A stretch of 53,683 nucleotides of DNA from Oligoflexales bacterium (GCA_023301465.1 JALZUQ010000055.1:1-53683), one strand, 5' to 3'; numbered from the stretch's first letter, positions 44,191 to 52,948 are shown. Program-made: numbers and translations. Notes: generated from the sequence alone by a model not told the origin.

Positions 44191-44546
44191 TTCTGGTCTA
44201 GACCAAACCTTTTTAATTTGAGCCCCGTTGCAGTTGGAAATACAATGACCAACTCGCAAGCAAGACGGGGCTCTTTTTTTGCGTAAAGGTAAGTATAAAA
44301 TTTGAGCCCTCGTCGAATAGCTCTCCACTTCTTATATGGAATGAGTTCTTGAACCTCATCGAAGCATTCTCGAAATTTTTTACGGTATTTCACCTCAAAA
44401 GCAACCAGCTGATCCCCACGGCTTCCAATGATATCTATTTCAAAGCCTATGTGTCTAAAGTTTTTTGCACAAATAGACCAGCCTCTTTGCTTAAGGAGAG
44501 AAGCGACGAGGTTTTCATATTGTTTAGCTACTGCTTTTTGGTACAT
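44166..44546 (-). CDS. yraN: YraN / UPF0102 family nuclease-like protein
   Basis: 126 residues. [22 protein letters not shown] followed by [24 protein letters not shown] is the PD-(D/E)xK-type core of UPF0102 (E-x-D-I-I and E-V-K residues present). The family is common beside rplS and rnhB in proteobacteria, as here. The biochemical role is not established. The 3' end overlaps rplS by 25 bases on the other strand. Confidence 0.9.
   Translation of the reverse strand: MYQKAVAKQYENLVASLLKQRGWSICAKNFRHIGFEIDIIGSRGDQLVAFEVKYRKKFRECFDEVQELIPYKKWRAIRRGLKFYTYLYAKKEPRLACELVIVFPTATGLKLKRFGLDQNYASLDLD
44220..44280 (+). terminator. Terminator of rplS, inside yraN on the other strand
   Basis: GAGCCCCGT (44220-44228) pairs with ACGGGGCTC (44265-44273), followed by seven T. 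Between them a second stem, GTTGG with CCAAC, is possible. It lies 30 bases after the rplS stop and entirely within the yraN coding sequence on the minus strand. Confidence 0.8.
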
Positions 44547-44617
44547 GGAGATAACTTAGAGAAACATGGGTGATTCCTTAAGTGACTACAGCTGTTTTTA
44601 AACTGCAAAGAAAATAA

Positions 44618-44649
44618 AAAAAGACCCAACAGATACGTTGGGTCTTTTT
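44618..44649 (-). terminator. Terminator of rpmI-rplT
   Basis: AAAAAGACCCAAC-agatac-GTTGGGTCTTTTT is a perfect stem with T runs on both strands, 20 bases after the rplT stop. It also lies behind the yraN start on the other side. Confidence 0.85.
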
Positions 44650-44669
44650 GATGAGTCTTGAAAAGGGAC

Positions 44670-45023
44670 TTAAGCGTGCTTTTTAGCAATCGCTACTAGT
44701 TCAGCAAAAGCAGTTTTTTGTGTGATAGCAAGATCAGATAATGCTCTTCTATCAAGTTCGATATTTGCTTTTTTCATGCCGTTCATAAATTGAGAGTACT
44801 TCAGGCCGTGCTCTCTTGTTGCGGCATTAATGCGAGTAATCCAGAGCTTACGGAAAGTACGTTTCTTAACTCGTCTATCTCTGTATGCAAATACTAATGC
44901 ACGTCTTACTACGTGGATAGCTGTTTTGAATCGGCTGTTTCTTGATCCTCTAAAACCTTTTGCTAGTCCTAGAATCTTTTTTCGTCGGTGACGGGCTTTA
45001 AACCCTCGTTTGGCTCTCGACAT
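44670..45023 (-). CDS. rplT: 50S ribosomal protein L20
   Basis: 117 residues, normal length. [68 protein letters not shown] and the C-terminal RRALSDLAI are conserved. It follows rpmI by 45 bases in the usual order. infC, normally first in this operon, is not present. Confidence 0.97.
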   Translation of the reverse strand: MSRAKRGFKARHRRKKILGLAKGFRGSRNSRFKTAIHVVRRALVFAYRDRRVKKRTFRKLWITRINAATREHGLKYSQFMNGMKKANIELDRRALSDLAITQKTAFAELVAIAKKHA

Positions 45024-45068
45024 TTCTTCGTTTCCTTGATCTTCGTGTGTAAATTAAAAAAATAATCG

Positions 45069-45269
45069 TTATAAATTATTTGGTAAACATCTCGTAACAA
45101 GTGACATGTCACACTTTGCAACATAGTCTGTCTTCTTTAGTTTGTTTTTGCGTGAACGCTTTTTCTTGGTCAGAATGTGTCTTTTGTTAGACTGACCTCT
45201 TTTGAATTTGCCGGAAGCTGTTTTTTTGAATCGCTTTGCTGCGGCTCTTTTTGTTTTTATCTTAGGCAC
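45069..45269 (-). CDS. rpmI: 50S ribosomal protein L35
   Basis: 66 residues from GTG 45269, which has GAGGG 8 bases upstream. [37 protein letters not shown] is the standard L35 start and core. Upstream of rplT in the conserved order; divergent from the RNase Y-like gene. Confidence 0.96.
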   Translation of the reverse strand: MPKIKTKRAAAKRFKKTASGKFKRGQSNKRHILTKKKRSRKNKLKKTDYVAKCDMSLVTRCLPNNL

Positions 45270-45397
45270 TTTTAACCCTCTTTCAACGCTAAATTGATCT
45301 AGAGATCTATCATGATGAAGTCACCAATCCAAGCAAAATCTGGCTTGGCTAGCCTCTGTAACCGGTGTAGCATGATCCCGCAAGATAGAAAACGTGC

Positions 45398-45418
45398 TAT
45401 CCTAATAATTGTAGGATA
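45398..45418. repeat. 7-bp inverted repeat in the rpmI/rny divergent region
   Basis: TATCCTA-ATAATTG-TAGGATA is a perfect inverted repeat about 33 bases before the RNase Y-like start. It is placed as an operator or a leader hairpin for that gene. Confidence 0.35.
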
Positions 45419-45450
45419 TATATACATAATATGCACATATAAGAGGCGAA

Positions 45451-47019
45451 ATGTCGATTTACATGGTAGCTGCAGCGGCAGCATTAATTTTTGGTTTACT
45501 TTGTATCTGGTTGTTTAATAAAATCAGGTGCTTACAAGTGGTTTCAGAAGCAAAGCAGCAAAAGCAGTCTATGATGAATGCTGCAAAAAAACACGCGGCT
45601 TCAAGAGTTGAAATGGAAAAAATACGAGCAGATCGTAGTCTTCTTCTAGAAAAAGACGACCTTGAGAGTGAGGTTGAAGACCGTCAAGCTGCAGCAGAAA
45701 ACTCTCAGCAGGACTTCCAGCTTCAAGAAAAGTACGAAAAAGAGCACCAAGAACGTATCAATAAGCTTGTACGAAAAAACAACGAGCTCGAAGCAAAAAG
45801 CAAAACAGCAATTGATCGTTCAAAAGCAGCAGAAGGTAGTTATAAAGACATTTCTTCTCAATACACAAAAAAGTTAGCAGAGCTTTCTGGTTTAGAGCTA
45901 GCCAGTGTCAAAGAAAACCTTACTGAAAAAATCATCGAAGACCGAAGTCACGCTATTGTTAAGACAAACAAGATTAGAAACGATGAACTTGAAAAAAACT
46001 CCAAGAAAATTGCAAAACGTTTTATTTCAAAAACCTTAGCAAGATACAAACCCAACTTCTATTGGCCAAAAGCGGTAAATCAAGTTCCTATTGCAAGTCG
46101 TGATTTTTATGACAGCCTCTTTGAAAACCCTGTTTTAGAACAAATTAAAGATATTACAGAGTCCGGGGCTGAGCTGAGTGAAATTAATGAAAACTATTCA
46201 AATCAGACTCTTTATTTAAAGCTTAGTGGTGGAATGGGAATCAAAAAAGAAGCCGCAAGACTTGCCCTGACAAAACAGTTTAAACAAAAGCAAATAGATA
46301 TCAAAAAATTTGAAGAGCTTTATCATATTGAGTTTGCCCGTTTAAACGAAGTTGCATTAAAGATGGGGCGTAAAGCGGTCATTGATTTAAAGATCAAGGG
46401 TATTCACCCAGAGCTTCAAAGAATGGTGGGGCATTTAAATTGGCGAACGAGTTATCGCCAGAACCAGTATCTGCACACATTTGAAGTAGCGAAGTTAGCT
46501 GGAATGCTCGCTGAAGAAATTGGAGAAGATCCTGAAGCAGCAAAACGTTGTGGCCTGCTCCATGATATCGGTAAGTCTATTGATTACCGTATAGATGGTG
46601 GTCATGCGGTTATAAGTGGTGATTACGCAGATCGTTTTGGCGAAGATCAAGTGATTTGCGATACAGTGATGTCTCATCACAATGAGTTGGTGATTGAGAC
46701 TCCGATGGCATTTGTTTTAAAGACTGCGGATACTTGGTCAGGTGCAAGACCAGGTGCAAGGGTAAACCTTGAAGAGGGTTACCAAATTCGCCTTAGTGGT
46801 ATCAATGAGTCTGTGCGTGAGTTTAAAGGCACAGGTAAGATCGAAATTATGCATGGTGGGCGAGAGGTTCACGTCGATGTGGATCATCGTAAGGTCAAAG
46901 AGGCTGATCTTGATAAGTTGGCAAAAGATATTGCTCGTAAAATAGAGGAGAACGTTGCTTTTCCGGGGCAAATCAAAGTACTATTAAACCGAAGATACGA
47001 ATCAACGGCAGTAGCCTGA
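45451..47019 (+). CDS. rny: RNase Y-like protein without recognisable KH motif
   Basis: 522 residues. One N-terminal membrane anchor (about 3-24), a long charged coiled coil (25-190), then an unusual middle, and an HD domain (QYLHTFEVAKLAGML, RCGLLHDIGKSIDYRI with the metal His-Asp near 371, TVMSHHNELV, ADTWSGARPGAR) and the RNase Y C-terminus (YPGQIKV-like FPGQIKVLLNRR). The KH region that normally carries IIGREGRNIRALE is replaced by unrelated sequence (about 195-290, LARYKPNFYWPK ... LYLKLSGGMGIKKEAARL). It should be a membrane-bound endoribonuclease with altered RNA recognition. Confidence 0.88.
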   Translation: MSIYMVAAAAALIFGLLCIWLFNKIRCLQVVSEAKQQKQSMMNAAKKHAASRVEMEKIRADRSLLLEKDDLESEVEDRQAAAENSQQDFQLQEKYEKEHQERINKLVRKNNELEAKSKTAIDRSKAAEGSYKDISSQYTKKLAELSGLELASVKENLTEKIIEDRSHAIVKTNKIRNDELEKNSKKIAKRFISKTLARYKPNFYWPKAVNQVPIASRDFYDSLFENPVLEQIKDITESGAELSEINENYSNQTLYLKLSGGMGIKKEAARLALTKQFKQKQIDIKKFEELYHIEFARLNEVALKMGRKAVIDLKIKGIHPELQRMVGHLNWRTSYRQNQYLHTFEVAKLAGMLAEEIGEDPEAAKRCGLLHDIGKSIDYRIDGGHAVISGDYADRFGEDQVICDTVMSHHNELVIETPMAFVLKTADTWSGARPGARVNLEEGYQIRLSGINESVREFKGTGKIEIMHGGREVHVDVDHRKVKEADLDKLAKDIARKIEENVAFPGQIKVLLNRRYESTAVA

Positions 47020-47037
47020 TTTTTAGGGGTGTGAACG

Positions 47038-47646
47038 ATGAAAATAGAAAGCTTAGTTGAAAAAGTAAATATTTTTTTAAAGTTAAAGCGTCATGAGTCT
47101 GCAGAAAAGTTGATTCGCTTTCATCTCAGTCAAACCCATACACCTGAGCTTTTAAATCTACTCGGAGTGGTTTTCTTAGATGCTTCTGATCATGAAAATG
47201 CTTTGGATTTATTTCAACAGGCTATTACCAAAGACGAAAAATTCCAAGAAGCCCGAGTTAATTTAGCGATTACTTTATGTGATGTGGGTCGCTACCAAGA
47301 AGCACAAGAAGTATTGAGTAGTGGAAGTAGAGTCGGCTTCCTCAATAACAAGTTATCTGATGCACATCTTGCAACGGGTATGTCTTATCAGCATAATGAT
47401 CAGTTTGCAGAGGCAGTTCTCGAATTTAAAAAAGCACTACAACTTAATCCAGCAAACCATACGGCAAGATTGGCTATCTCTAGGATTTACTATCAAAGAG
47501 AGCAGTGGAATCATTGTTCCATAGAGTTGGAGTCACTCATTAAAGCTGGCGAAGATACCCAAGAAGTCAGAAGGCTCCTCGGTCTTAGTTATCAAAATCT
47601 TGGAAGAATAGACGATGCAAATGCAATGCAGGTTCTAGCAAATTAA
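47038..47646 (+). CDS. TPR repeat protein
   Basis: 202 residues with at least four tetratricopeptide units (for example LLNLLGVVFLDASDHENALDLFQQAI, ARVNLAITLCDVGRYQEAQEVL, ATGMSYQHNDQFAEAVLEFKKALQLNP, RRLLGLSYQNLGRIDDANAM). No signal peptide or membrane segment, so it is a cytoplasmic scaffold or adaptor. It starts 18 bases after the RNase Y-like stop with GGGGTG upstream, so the two are co-transcribed and may work together. Confidence 0.85.
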   Translation: MKIESLVEKVNIFLKLKRHESAEKLIRFHLSQTHTPELLNLLGVVFLDASDHENALDLFQQAITKDEKFQEARVNLAITLCDVGRYQEAQEVLSSGSRVGFLNNKLSDAHLATGMSYQHNDQFAEAVLEFKKALQLNPANHTARLAISRIYYQREQWNHCSIELESLIKAGEDTQEVRRLLGLSYQNLGRIDDANAMQVLAN

Positions 47647-47651
47647 CTAAC

Positions 47652-48389
47652 TTATGAATCTCGGTGAACCTTGTATACACTGGCTTGTGCAGTTGGCATA
47701 ACAATGATGTCATCAATGTTCACATGCTTAGGACGATCCATGCAAAATAAAACACACTCAGCAATATCATCGCCTGTAAGTGGGTCCATTCCAGAATATA
47801 CTTGATCAGCTTTTTCTTGATCTCCAAGCCTCACAACAGAAAACTCAGTTTCGACAAGACCCGGGCTGACACTGCAGACGCGAATTGAGCTGCCGTTTAC
47901 TTCTAGGCGAATGGCTTGAGTGATGGCTTTAATCATGTGCTTGGTGCCAGCGTAAACTCCGCCTCCAGCATATGAGAAGTGTCCAGCAATAGAGCCAATA
48001 TTGATAATTTGCCCGGAGCTTTGTTCAAGTAAGTCAGGAAGGATTTTACGTGTCATCCTAAGAACGCCCATGACATTGGTATCAATAACGCGTTCCCAGT
48101 CTTTGGTGTCACCAGCATGAATGGGTTCAACGCCTAATGCAATTCCTGCATTATTTATAAGTACATCAATGTTGGGGGAGACTTTTTTTGTGTTTGAAAG
48201 AAATTGGTTTACAGACTCTTCGTTGCAAACGTCTAGCGAAAACCCATGAAAGTTTGGGTGTTTTATATCATTTAGCTTTTCTATTCTTCTGGCCCCACCA
48301 ATGACAGTGTGGCCTTTCTCAAGTAGTAGTTTGCTAGTAGATAATCCTATGCCAGCAGATGCTCCAGTGATAACAACTGTTTGTGACAT
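47652..48389 (-). CDS. Short-chain dehydrogenase/reductase
   Basis: 245 residues, a classical SDR. VVITGASAGIGLSTSKLL is the NAD(P)-binding TGxxxGIG, LINNAGIALG the NNAG motif, INIGSIAGHFS the catalytic Ser and VYAGTKHMIKAIT the catalytic Tyr and Lys. The sequence IRVCSVSPGLVETEF fits the PG motif. It resembles the YdfG/3-hydroxy acid dehydrogenase group, but the substrate is not determined. It converges on the TPR gene with 5 bases between, and follows the R3H protein gene. Confidence 0.92.
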   Translation of the reverse strand: MSQTVVITGASAGIGLSTSKLLLEKGHTVIGGARRIEKLNDIKHPNFHGFSLDVCNEESVNQFLSNTKKVSPNIDVLINNAGIALGVEPIHAGDTKDWERVIDTNVMGVLRMTRKILPDLLEQSSGQIINIGSIAGHFSYAGGGVYAGTKHMIKAITQAIRLEVNGSSIRVCSVSPGLVETEFSVVRLGDQEKADQVYSGMDPLTGDDIAECVLFCMDRPKHVNIDDIIVMPTAQASVYKVHRDS

Positions 48390-48395
48390 AGGGTG

Positions 48396-49145
48396 CTATG
48401 CTTCGTCTTCAAAATCATCTTCAGGTACTGGTTTTTCTCTTGTGAGAACAACTCTGCGGTCAGTGTCGTCTCCTCTTGAATAAGAAAAGAACCCTGAGCC
48501 TTTTACGGCTTCATGCTGGAGTCTGCGGTGAAAACTGTTAGAAGCTTCGAGGTCAATCTCACGAAGGTTGCCGTTCGCTTTAAGGGCTCTAATGCCGTTC
48601 TCTACCGTTGCAGCTGCTTTTGCTTCTTCTGGTGTTTTGTTGTTTTTGCCTTTGCGAAAGTTTCCGCCTTTGCTGCTGCCTTGTCTGTTATTGGGTCTGC
48701 CGCCACGACCACCATGGTCTCTATCGCCTCCGCGACCTCCACGGTCACGTCCGCCTCTATCGCCTCTGTCTTTTCGTTCTCTAGGGCCAGAATCACTATG
48801 AGAAGAAGGGTCGGCTTTAGGTCGAAGTACCCACTGAGCAAAATCATTTGCAAGTGAAGACGCTTCTGTATTTTGTTCTAAAAGAAGTGGTTCCATCATT
48901 GCGGCAATTTCTTTGCCTTCTGTGCCTAAGTCCAAAGTGATTTGGTAAAGGTGGCGACCCATTTTTCCAATTTGAGATATAGCCGCTTTATCTTCAGAGG
49001 ATGTTGCTGTTAAGTCATCCGTTGCCTCTTTAACAAGGCTATTTAGATCTTTTGAAGTGTCGATCTCTATAGCGTCTGTGATTTTATTAAATGCTTGAAG
49101 GCAATCAAACATGGTCCGGTCTTTTTGGAAGTCAGAGTTGCTCAC
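48396..49145 (-). CDS. RGG-repeat and R3H-like RNA-binding protein
   Basis: 249 residues from GTG 49145 (shared base with the rhodanese stop; ATG 49112 is an alternative). A helical N-terminal part (1-110) is followed by a disordered Arg/Gly/Asp stretch (about 118-165, RGDRGGRDRGGRGG and DHGGRGGRP) like an RGG box. The C-terminal NSFHRRLQHEAVKGSGFFSY and DTDRRVVLTREK fit an R3H domain, which binds single-stranded nucleic acid. An acidic tail ends it. A bacterial RGG-plus-R3H arrangement is uncommon. Confidence 0.7.
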   Translation of the reverse strand: MSNSDFQKDRTMFDCLQAFNKITDAIEIDTSKDLNSLVKEATDDLTATSSEDKAAISQIGKMGRHLYQITLDLGTEGKEIAAMMEPLLLEQNTEASSLANDFAQWVLRPKADPSSHSDSGPRERKDRGDRGGRDRGGRGGDRDHGGRGGRPNNRQGSSKGGNFRKGKNNKTPEEAKAAATVENGIRALKANGNLREIDLEASNSFHRRLQHEAVKGSGFFSYSRGDDTDRRVVLTREKPVPEDDFEDEA

Positions 49146-49477
49146 TATTTAGGCCTTTCAGATGATGGGTTTGATAAAATGTATCGTTTGTATCCTTCGT
49201 AGCCACCAGCAAGACTAACAAGCTTGCTGTCGGTCCACTCACATGCGATGGCACCAGCTTTTAGGCTTCGACGTCCACTGCGACAATAGAAAACAATGAT
49301 CTTTGCTTTGGGGATTTCACAGCATGTCTCAGGAAATTGAGAAAGTGGGATGAGTTTTGCGTCAGGGATAATACCTGAGGCAGTTTCATCTGGTTCACGT
49401 ACATCAACGAGAATAGCTCCATCATCAATATATTGCTGGAGTTCGTTTACCTCTATTTCAGGTATGTTTTCTTGCAT
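49145..49477 (-). CDS. Single-domain rhodanese
   Basis: 110 residues. ILVDVREPDETASGIIPDAKLIPLSQF and the active-site loop VFYCRSGRRSLKAG, with Cys near 71, then LAGGYEGYK. The family transfers sulfane sulfur. Cytoplasmic, no signal peptide. Its stop shares a base with the R3H protein start, so the two are one transcript. Confidence 0.93.
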   Translation of the reverse strand: MQENIPEIEVNELQQYIDDGAILVDVREPDETASGIIPDAKLIPLSQFPETCCEIPKAKIIVFYCRSGRRSLKAGAIACEWTDSKLVSLAGGYEGYKRYILSNPSSERPK

Positions 49478-49552
49478 TTTTTGCTTCGCTTTGAATATGG
49501 TTAAAAAAAATAAAAATTTAAATTAATAATATTATAATAAGTGCTTCTCGCC

Positions 49553-49882
49553 TTATTTAAATGTCTTAAAAAACCTATTTGCTAAATTCAATACTCTCGA
49601 CCCTGCCTGAGACAGTTGAGTCGCTTCTGTCCAGTCTTCTCCCGGGTTTTTGAGGAGATATGCAGAAAGCTCATGTTCGCCTTCGTAGCTGTCTATCACT
49701 TCTTTGATGGCTGATTGAAAGCCACTTGATTGAATATCTTCAGAGTCAATTTTTTTTGCGGCACTTTTAAGTGCGTCCACAGCTTCGTGTTCTTTTTGCC
49801 CTTCTAATAATACGGCAAACTTGTAGATACTATCAACTAGATCTTTAACACTTTGTTTTGGTTGTCGTTTAATGATGCTCAT
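49553..49882 (-). CDS. Small helical protein, unknown
   Basis: 109 residues, mostly helical and charged (VKDLVDSIYKFAVLLEGQKEHEAVDALKSAAKKI), without Cys, signal peptide or membrane segment. I recognise no family. It lies on the same strand as the rhodanese gene, separated by 75 A/T-rich bases that contain a TATAAT-like element in the minus direction. Confidence 0.6.
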   Translation of the reverse strand: MSIIKRQPKQSVKDLVDSIYKFAVLLEGQKEHEAVDALKSAAKKIDSEDIQSSGFQSAIKEVIDSYEGEHELSAYLLKNPGEDWTEATQLSQAGSRVLNLANRFFKTFK

Positions 49883-50038
49883 GGACTTTAGAAGCTACTT
49901 TCTTCTGCGATAAATTGCTAGCCCCAATTCCATAAATAGATAGATTTTATGTTTATAATTTGAACAACTTAACAAAATTATGCATCATTGCGATTCTCAT
50001 GTTGACTAAGCAATTGTATGCCGGTAGTTATGTAATTC

Positions 50039-50052
50039 GCGATTTAAATCGC
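50039..50052. repeat. 14-bp perfect palindrome before tRNA-Lys
   Basis: GCGATTTAAATCGC is a perfect palindrome ending 5 bases before the tRNA 5' end, near the expected transcription start. It may be a regulatory site or simply part of the precursor leader. Confidence 0.4.
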
Positions 50053-50057
50053 AGGTG

Positions 50058-50133
50058 GGGCCGTTAGCTCAGTTGGTAGAGCAGTACACTTTTAATGTAC
50101 GGGTCGCTGGTTCGAGCCCAGCACGGCTCACCA
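50058..50133 (+). tRNA. tRNA-Lys (anticodon UUU)
   Basis: The acceptor GGGCCGT pairs with ACGGCTC, followed by A and an encoded CCA. The anticodon arm GTACA/TGTAC encloses CTTTTAA, giving UUU. D and T arms are canonical. A TTGACT box at 50002-50007 may be its -35. Confidence 0.95.
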
Positions 50134-50145
50134 TTTTTTTTCTGG

Positions 50146-50223
<78 letters not shown>

Positions 50224-50279
50224 TGAAAAAACCAAAGCTACTTTCTGATTATCCCTTTCAAAATAGCTAAAATCAAAAC

Positions 50280-50957
50280 CTAGAAGTCTCCTAGGATTTT
50301 TTTGAAATTTGGTTTTACCAAGTTTTCAATTTTATCTAATACGATTTCTTGATGTTCTGGGCCCGAAATTAAGCCCCAAGCTCGTTCGTCTTGGGTTACT
50401 TGGAAATCTGAATCATAAATTTTGCTGTAACGCTTTAAGTAAGTATGAATATTTTTTTTGAGTTCAAGCAGTTCTTTTTTTTGTAGTCTGGGCAAGATGT
50501 TACTTAAAAAATCAAATCCAAACTCACCGTGACTTTTTTCGTCTTTGCATATTATTTCTAGAGCTTTTTTTGCTTGTGAAACGGTGCAATCTTCTAACAT
50601 TTTTTTGAAAAGTGGATGTCCTAAACACTCTCCAATACAAAAAAAATCGGCAACAAAAGTTGCAGCACGAAAAAGAAGAGGTGCTTGAGGAGCGTGATTT
50701 ATTTGTAAGCTTTTTGGGTTGATGTTTGGTGGTGGAGGGTTGCCATGACAAGCAAGTTCATAAACCTGATTGCTGAGATCACTGTGAGATATTTCTTCCC
50801 TGGTAACTTTTTCTGTTTTCTAGATGATGTCTGGGCTTAACCCTAGTTGAATGCTCCAGTGTAAAAGTTCGGCACTAATGGCTGCGGAGCAGTATTCGGC
50901 AATAACTCGATTCTTCCATTGTTTTTGTACGTTTTTGGTTGGGCTAATCATTCCCAT
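50280..50957 (-). pseudogene. Ferritin-like diiron protein gene interrupted by an amber codon
   Basis: On the minus strand a single frame runs from ATG 50957 (MGMISPTKN) to a stop at 50280, 225 codons, broken once by TAG at 50820-50822. Both sides look like one protein: AEYCSAAISAELLHW before the stop, and EEISHS, IGECLGHPLF and DEKSHGEFGF after it. Two ExxH motifs and two extra Glu in helices are what a diiron ferritin-like four-helix bundle needs. No usable start lies between the TAG and ATG 50600, which would lose the first ExxH. It is either a nonsense pseudogene or a readthrough gene. Confidence 0.7.
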
Positions 50958-51113
50958 ATCATATCTTAACGATAGCGTATTGGTCCATTCCAAATTAAAA
51001 ACTTTTCAATTTATGGCTCTTTATTCTTTAGCTTAAGTTTAAAATAGAGATTTAGCGTAATATGATATTCTTAATACGCAATGAGTTTTTTGATTCTGAA
51101 AAATCTTAAATAA

Positions 51114-51398
51114 TTAAATCTCAGAGTCGATTTCTGGTGGTGCTGGATTGAAAAGAACCTCAGGAACAACTTCTGGTGGTAGTGGTGTTGGTGGCAAGGG
51201 ATTACTTGAAACGAATGAGCATTCTTTTAGGCGTTCATCAAAGTCTCCGCCTTGGTTTTGGCATTCTTTTTTAAGTTTTTCTGTAGACTGAATATCATCA
51301 ACAGTTTCTTCGGCAAGTGAACATCCAAATAGATTAAGGCTTAATGCAGCTGTTCCAATAAGCACAAATGGTTTTCTAGGTGTCTTCTTCAAAAACAT
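51114..51398 (-). CDS. Small lipoprotein
   Basis: 94 residues from ATG 51398 (the frame also has a TTG at 51413). Basic FLKKTPRKP, a hydrophobic stretch FVLIGTAALSLNLF and lipobox LFGC (Cys at about 26). The mature part is acidic with a Cys pair (CQNQGGDFDERLKEC) and a proline-rich tail (SNPLPPTPLPPEVVPEV). I recognise no family. AAGGAA lies unusually close to the ATG, so the exact start is open. Confidence 0.65.
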   Translation of the reverse strand: MFLKKTPRKPFVLIGTAALSLNLFGCSLAEETVDDIQSTEKLKKECQNQGGDFDERLKECSFVSSNPLPPTPLPPEVVPEVLFNPAPPEIDSEI

Positions 51399-51846
51399 TT
51401 CCTTCAATAACAATGAATGATAGGGGGTTTATCGGATTTTTTTTTGAATAAATAAAATTAATTCTATTATTTGAGTGATTTCATTGGTTTAAATAAACTT
51501 AAAAAACCGAATTAAGTCATATCAGAAAAAACAGTCCCTACAAATGCATATACTGTAAAATTAATTCGACTAAGTTTCTCTCTATAAAAATAATGTAAGT
51601 AGTTTCTTTAAGCATGTGTTGAATGGGATGGAGCAGGTTTTTCTGTTCGTGAGATAAGAAACTGTTAGAGCTCGTTTTTAAATAAAGCATTTTGCTGCTT
51701 GGTGTTTCATTGAAGATGAAATTTTTTATAGTCTTGTGCAGACCTGAGCAAAGAGCAGTTTCCTAAATAAAGACTTAAATGTCGATTGAATGATCTTTGA
51801 ATACCGGTTATACATGTATGATTGAATATCAAGGCGGTCGTGGTTT
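51399..51846. other. A/T-rich intergenic region upstream of prfB
   Basis: About 430 bases with no coding frame and no RNA gene that I can support. It should contain the promoters of the lipoprotein gene (minus) and prfB (plus). An AAGGCGG ribosome binding site for prfB is at about 51831-51837. Confidence 0.45.
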
Positions 51847-52948
51847 ATGCAAATAGATGAAATATTAGTACAAAAAAAAGAATTAAATCAACGAGCAGAT
51901 CAAGTGCGGAGGTTTCTTTGACTTAGAAGCAAAGAAGCTAAGATTAGATGATATTAACCAGCAAATTGCAAACTCTCCAAACTTTTGGGAGCAGAGTAAC
52001 TCCGCTGAAATCCTAAAAGAAAAAAAGCAAATAGAAGATGTTATTGGCGAATCCAAGCAGTTAGTAACCTTTCTTGAAGATTTAGATGCAGCGTTAGAGT
52101 TGGCTTCAGAAGGTGAAGCAGAATATGTAGAAGAGGCAGCGTCTACAGCAAAGAGTATTAAAGAGCTTATAGATAAGCTTGAAATAAAGAGTTTGTTGTC
52201 AGGAGAGTTAGACGCAAACAATGCGATTTTAACGATTAATGCAGGTGCAGGTGGTACAGAGTCTTGTGATTGGGCATCAATGGTCTCGAGAATGTTTGTA
52301 AGATTTTTCGAAAAGCAAAGCTGGAAGTCTAGCATTGTTGATACACTTGTTGGTGATGAAGCTGGTATCAAGAGTGTGACAATTGAAGTCGAAGGTGACT
52401 TTGTTTACGGAATGCTTAAAGGTGAAAACGGAGTCCATCGTTTGGTTCGAGTTAGCCCGTTTGACTCGAACGCTAGAAGACATACTTCTTTTTGTTCTGT
52501 TTCGGTGACTCCAGTGATTGATGACTCCATTGAAATAGAAATCAATCCTGCTGATCTTAAGGTTGATACATATAGAGCAAGTGGAGCAGGTGGCCAACAC
52601 GTAAACAAGACAGATTCTGCGATTCGTATTACTCACCAACCCACAGGTGTCGTTGTCCAATGTCAAAATCAACGATCACAACACCAGAACCGTGACAAAG
52701 CGATGCAGATGCTTCGTTCAAAGCTTTATGAAATTGAAATAAACAAACGCAATGAGGCCAAACAGGCCAATGAAGATTCAAAGTCAGAAATCTCATTTGG
52801 TCATCAAATACGCAGTTATATTTTGCATCCGTACAAGATGGTTAAAGATCACCGCACCTCTATAGATGATCATGACCCAGACAAGGTGCTAGACGGTGGG
52901 TTAGACAAGTTTATCTTAGAAAATCTCATCAAAAACAAAGCTCCTTAA
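51847..52948 (+). CDS. prfB: Peptide chain release factor 2, with programmed +1 frameshift
   Basis: The zero frame starts at ATG 51847 and meets TGA at 51919-51921 after 24 codons. A +1 shift at CTT-TGA-C continues to 52948, giving 366 residues, the normal RF2 length. The shift site CGGAGG-TTT-CTT-TGA-C has the internal Shine-Dalgarno GGAGG three bases before CTT, as in the classical prfB site. RF2 motifs follow: GGTESCDWASM, RVSPFDSNARRHTSF and GAGGQHVNKTDSAIR with the catalytic GGQ. RF2 reads UGA and UAA, so low RF2 favours the shift: autoregulation. Confidence 0.96.

Noticed and set aside
48513-48857. Plus-strand frames opposite the RGG/R3H gene, rich in Pro, Arg and Ser
   Set aside because: They are the mirror image of the Arg/Gly-rich codons of the real gene; low-complexity composition explains them.
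50524-50751. 75-residue Cys/Ser/Arg-rich minus-strand protein
   Set aside because: It is a shifted reading of the ferritin-like gene, whose frame carries the ExxH motifs.
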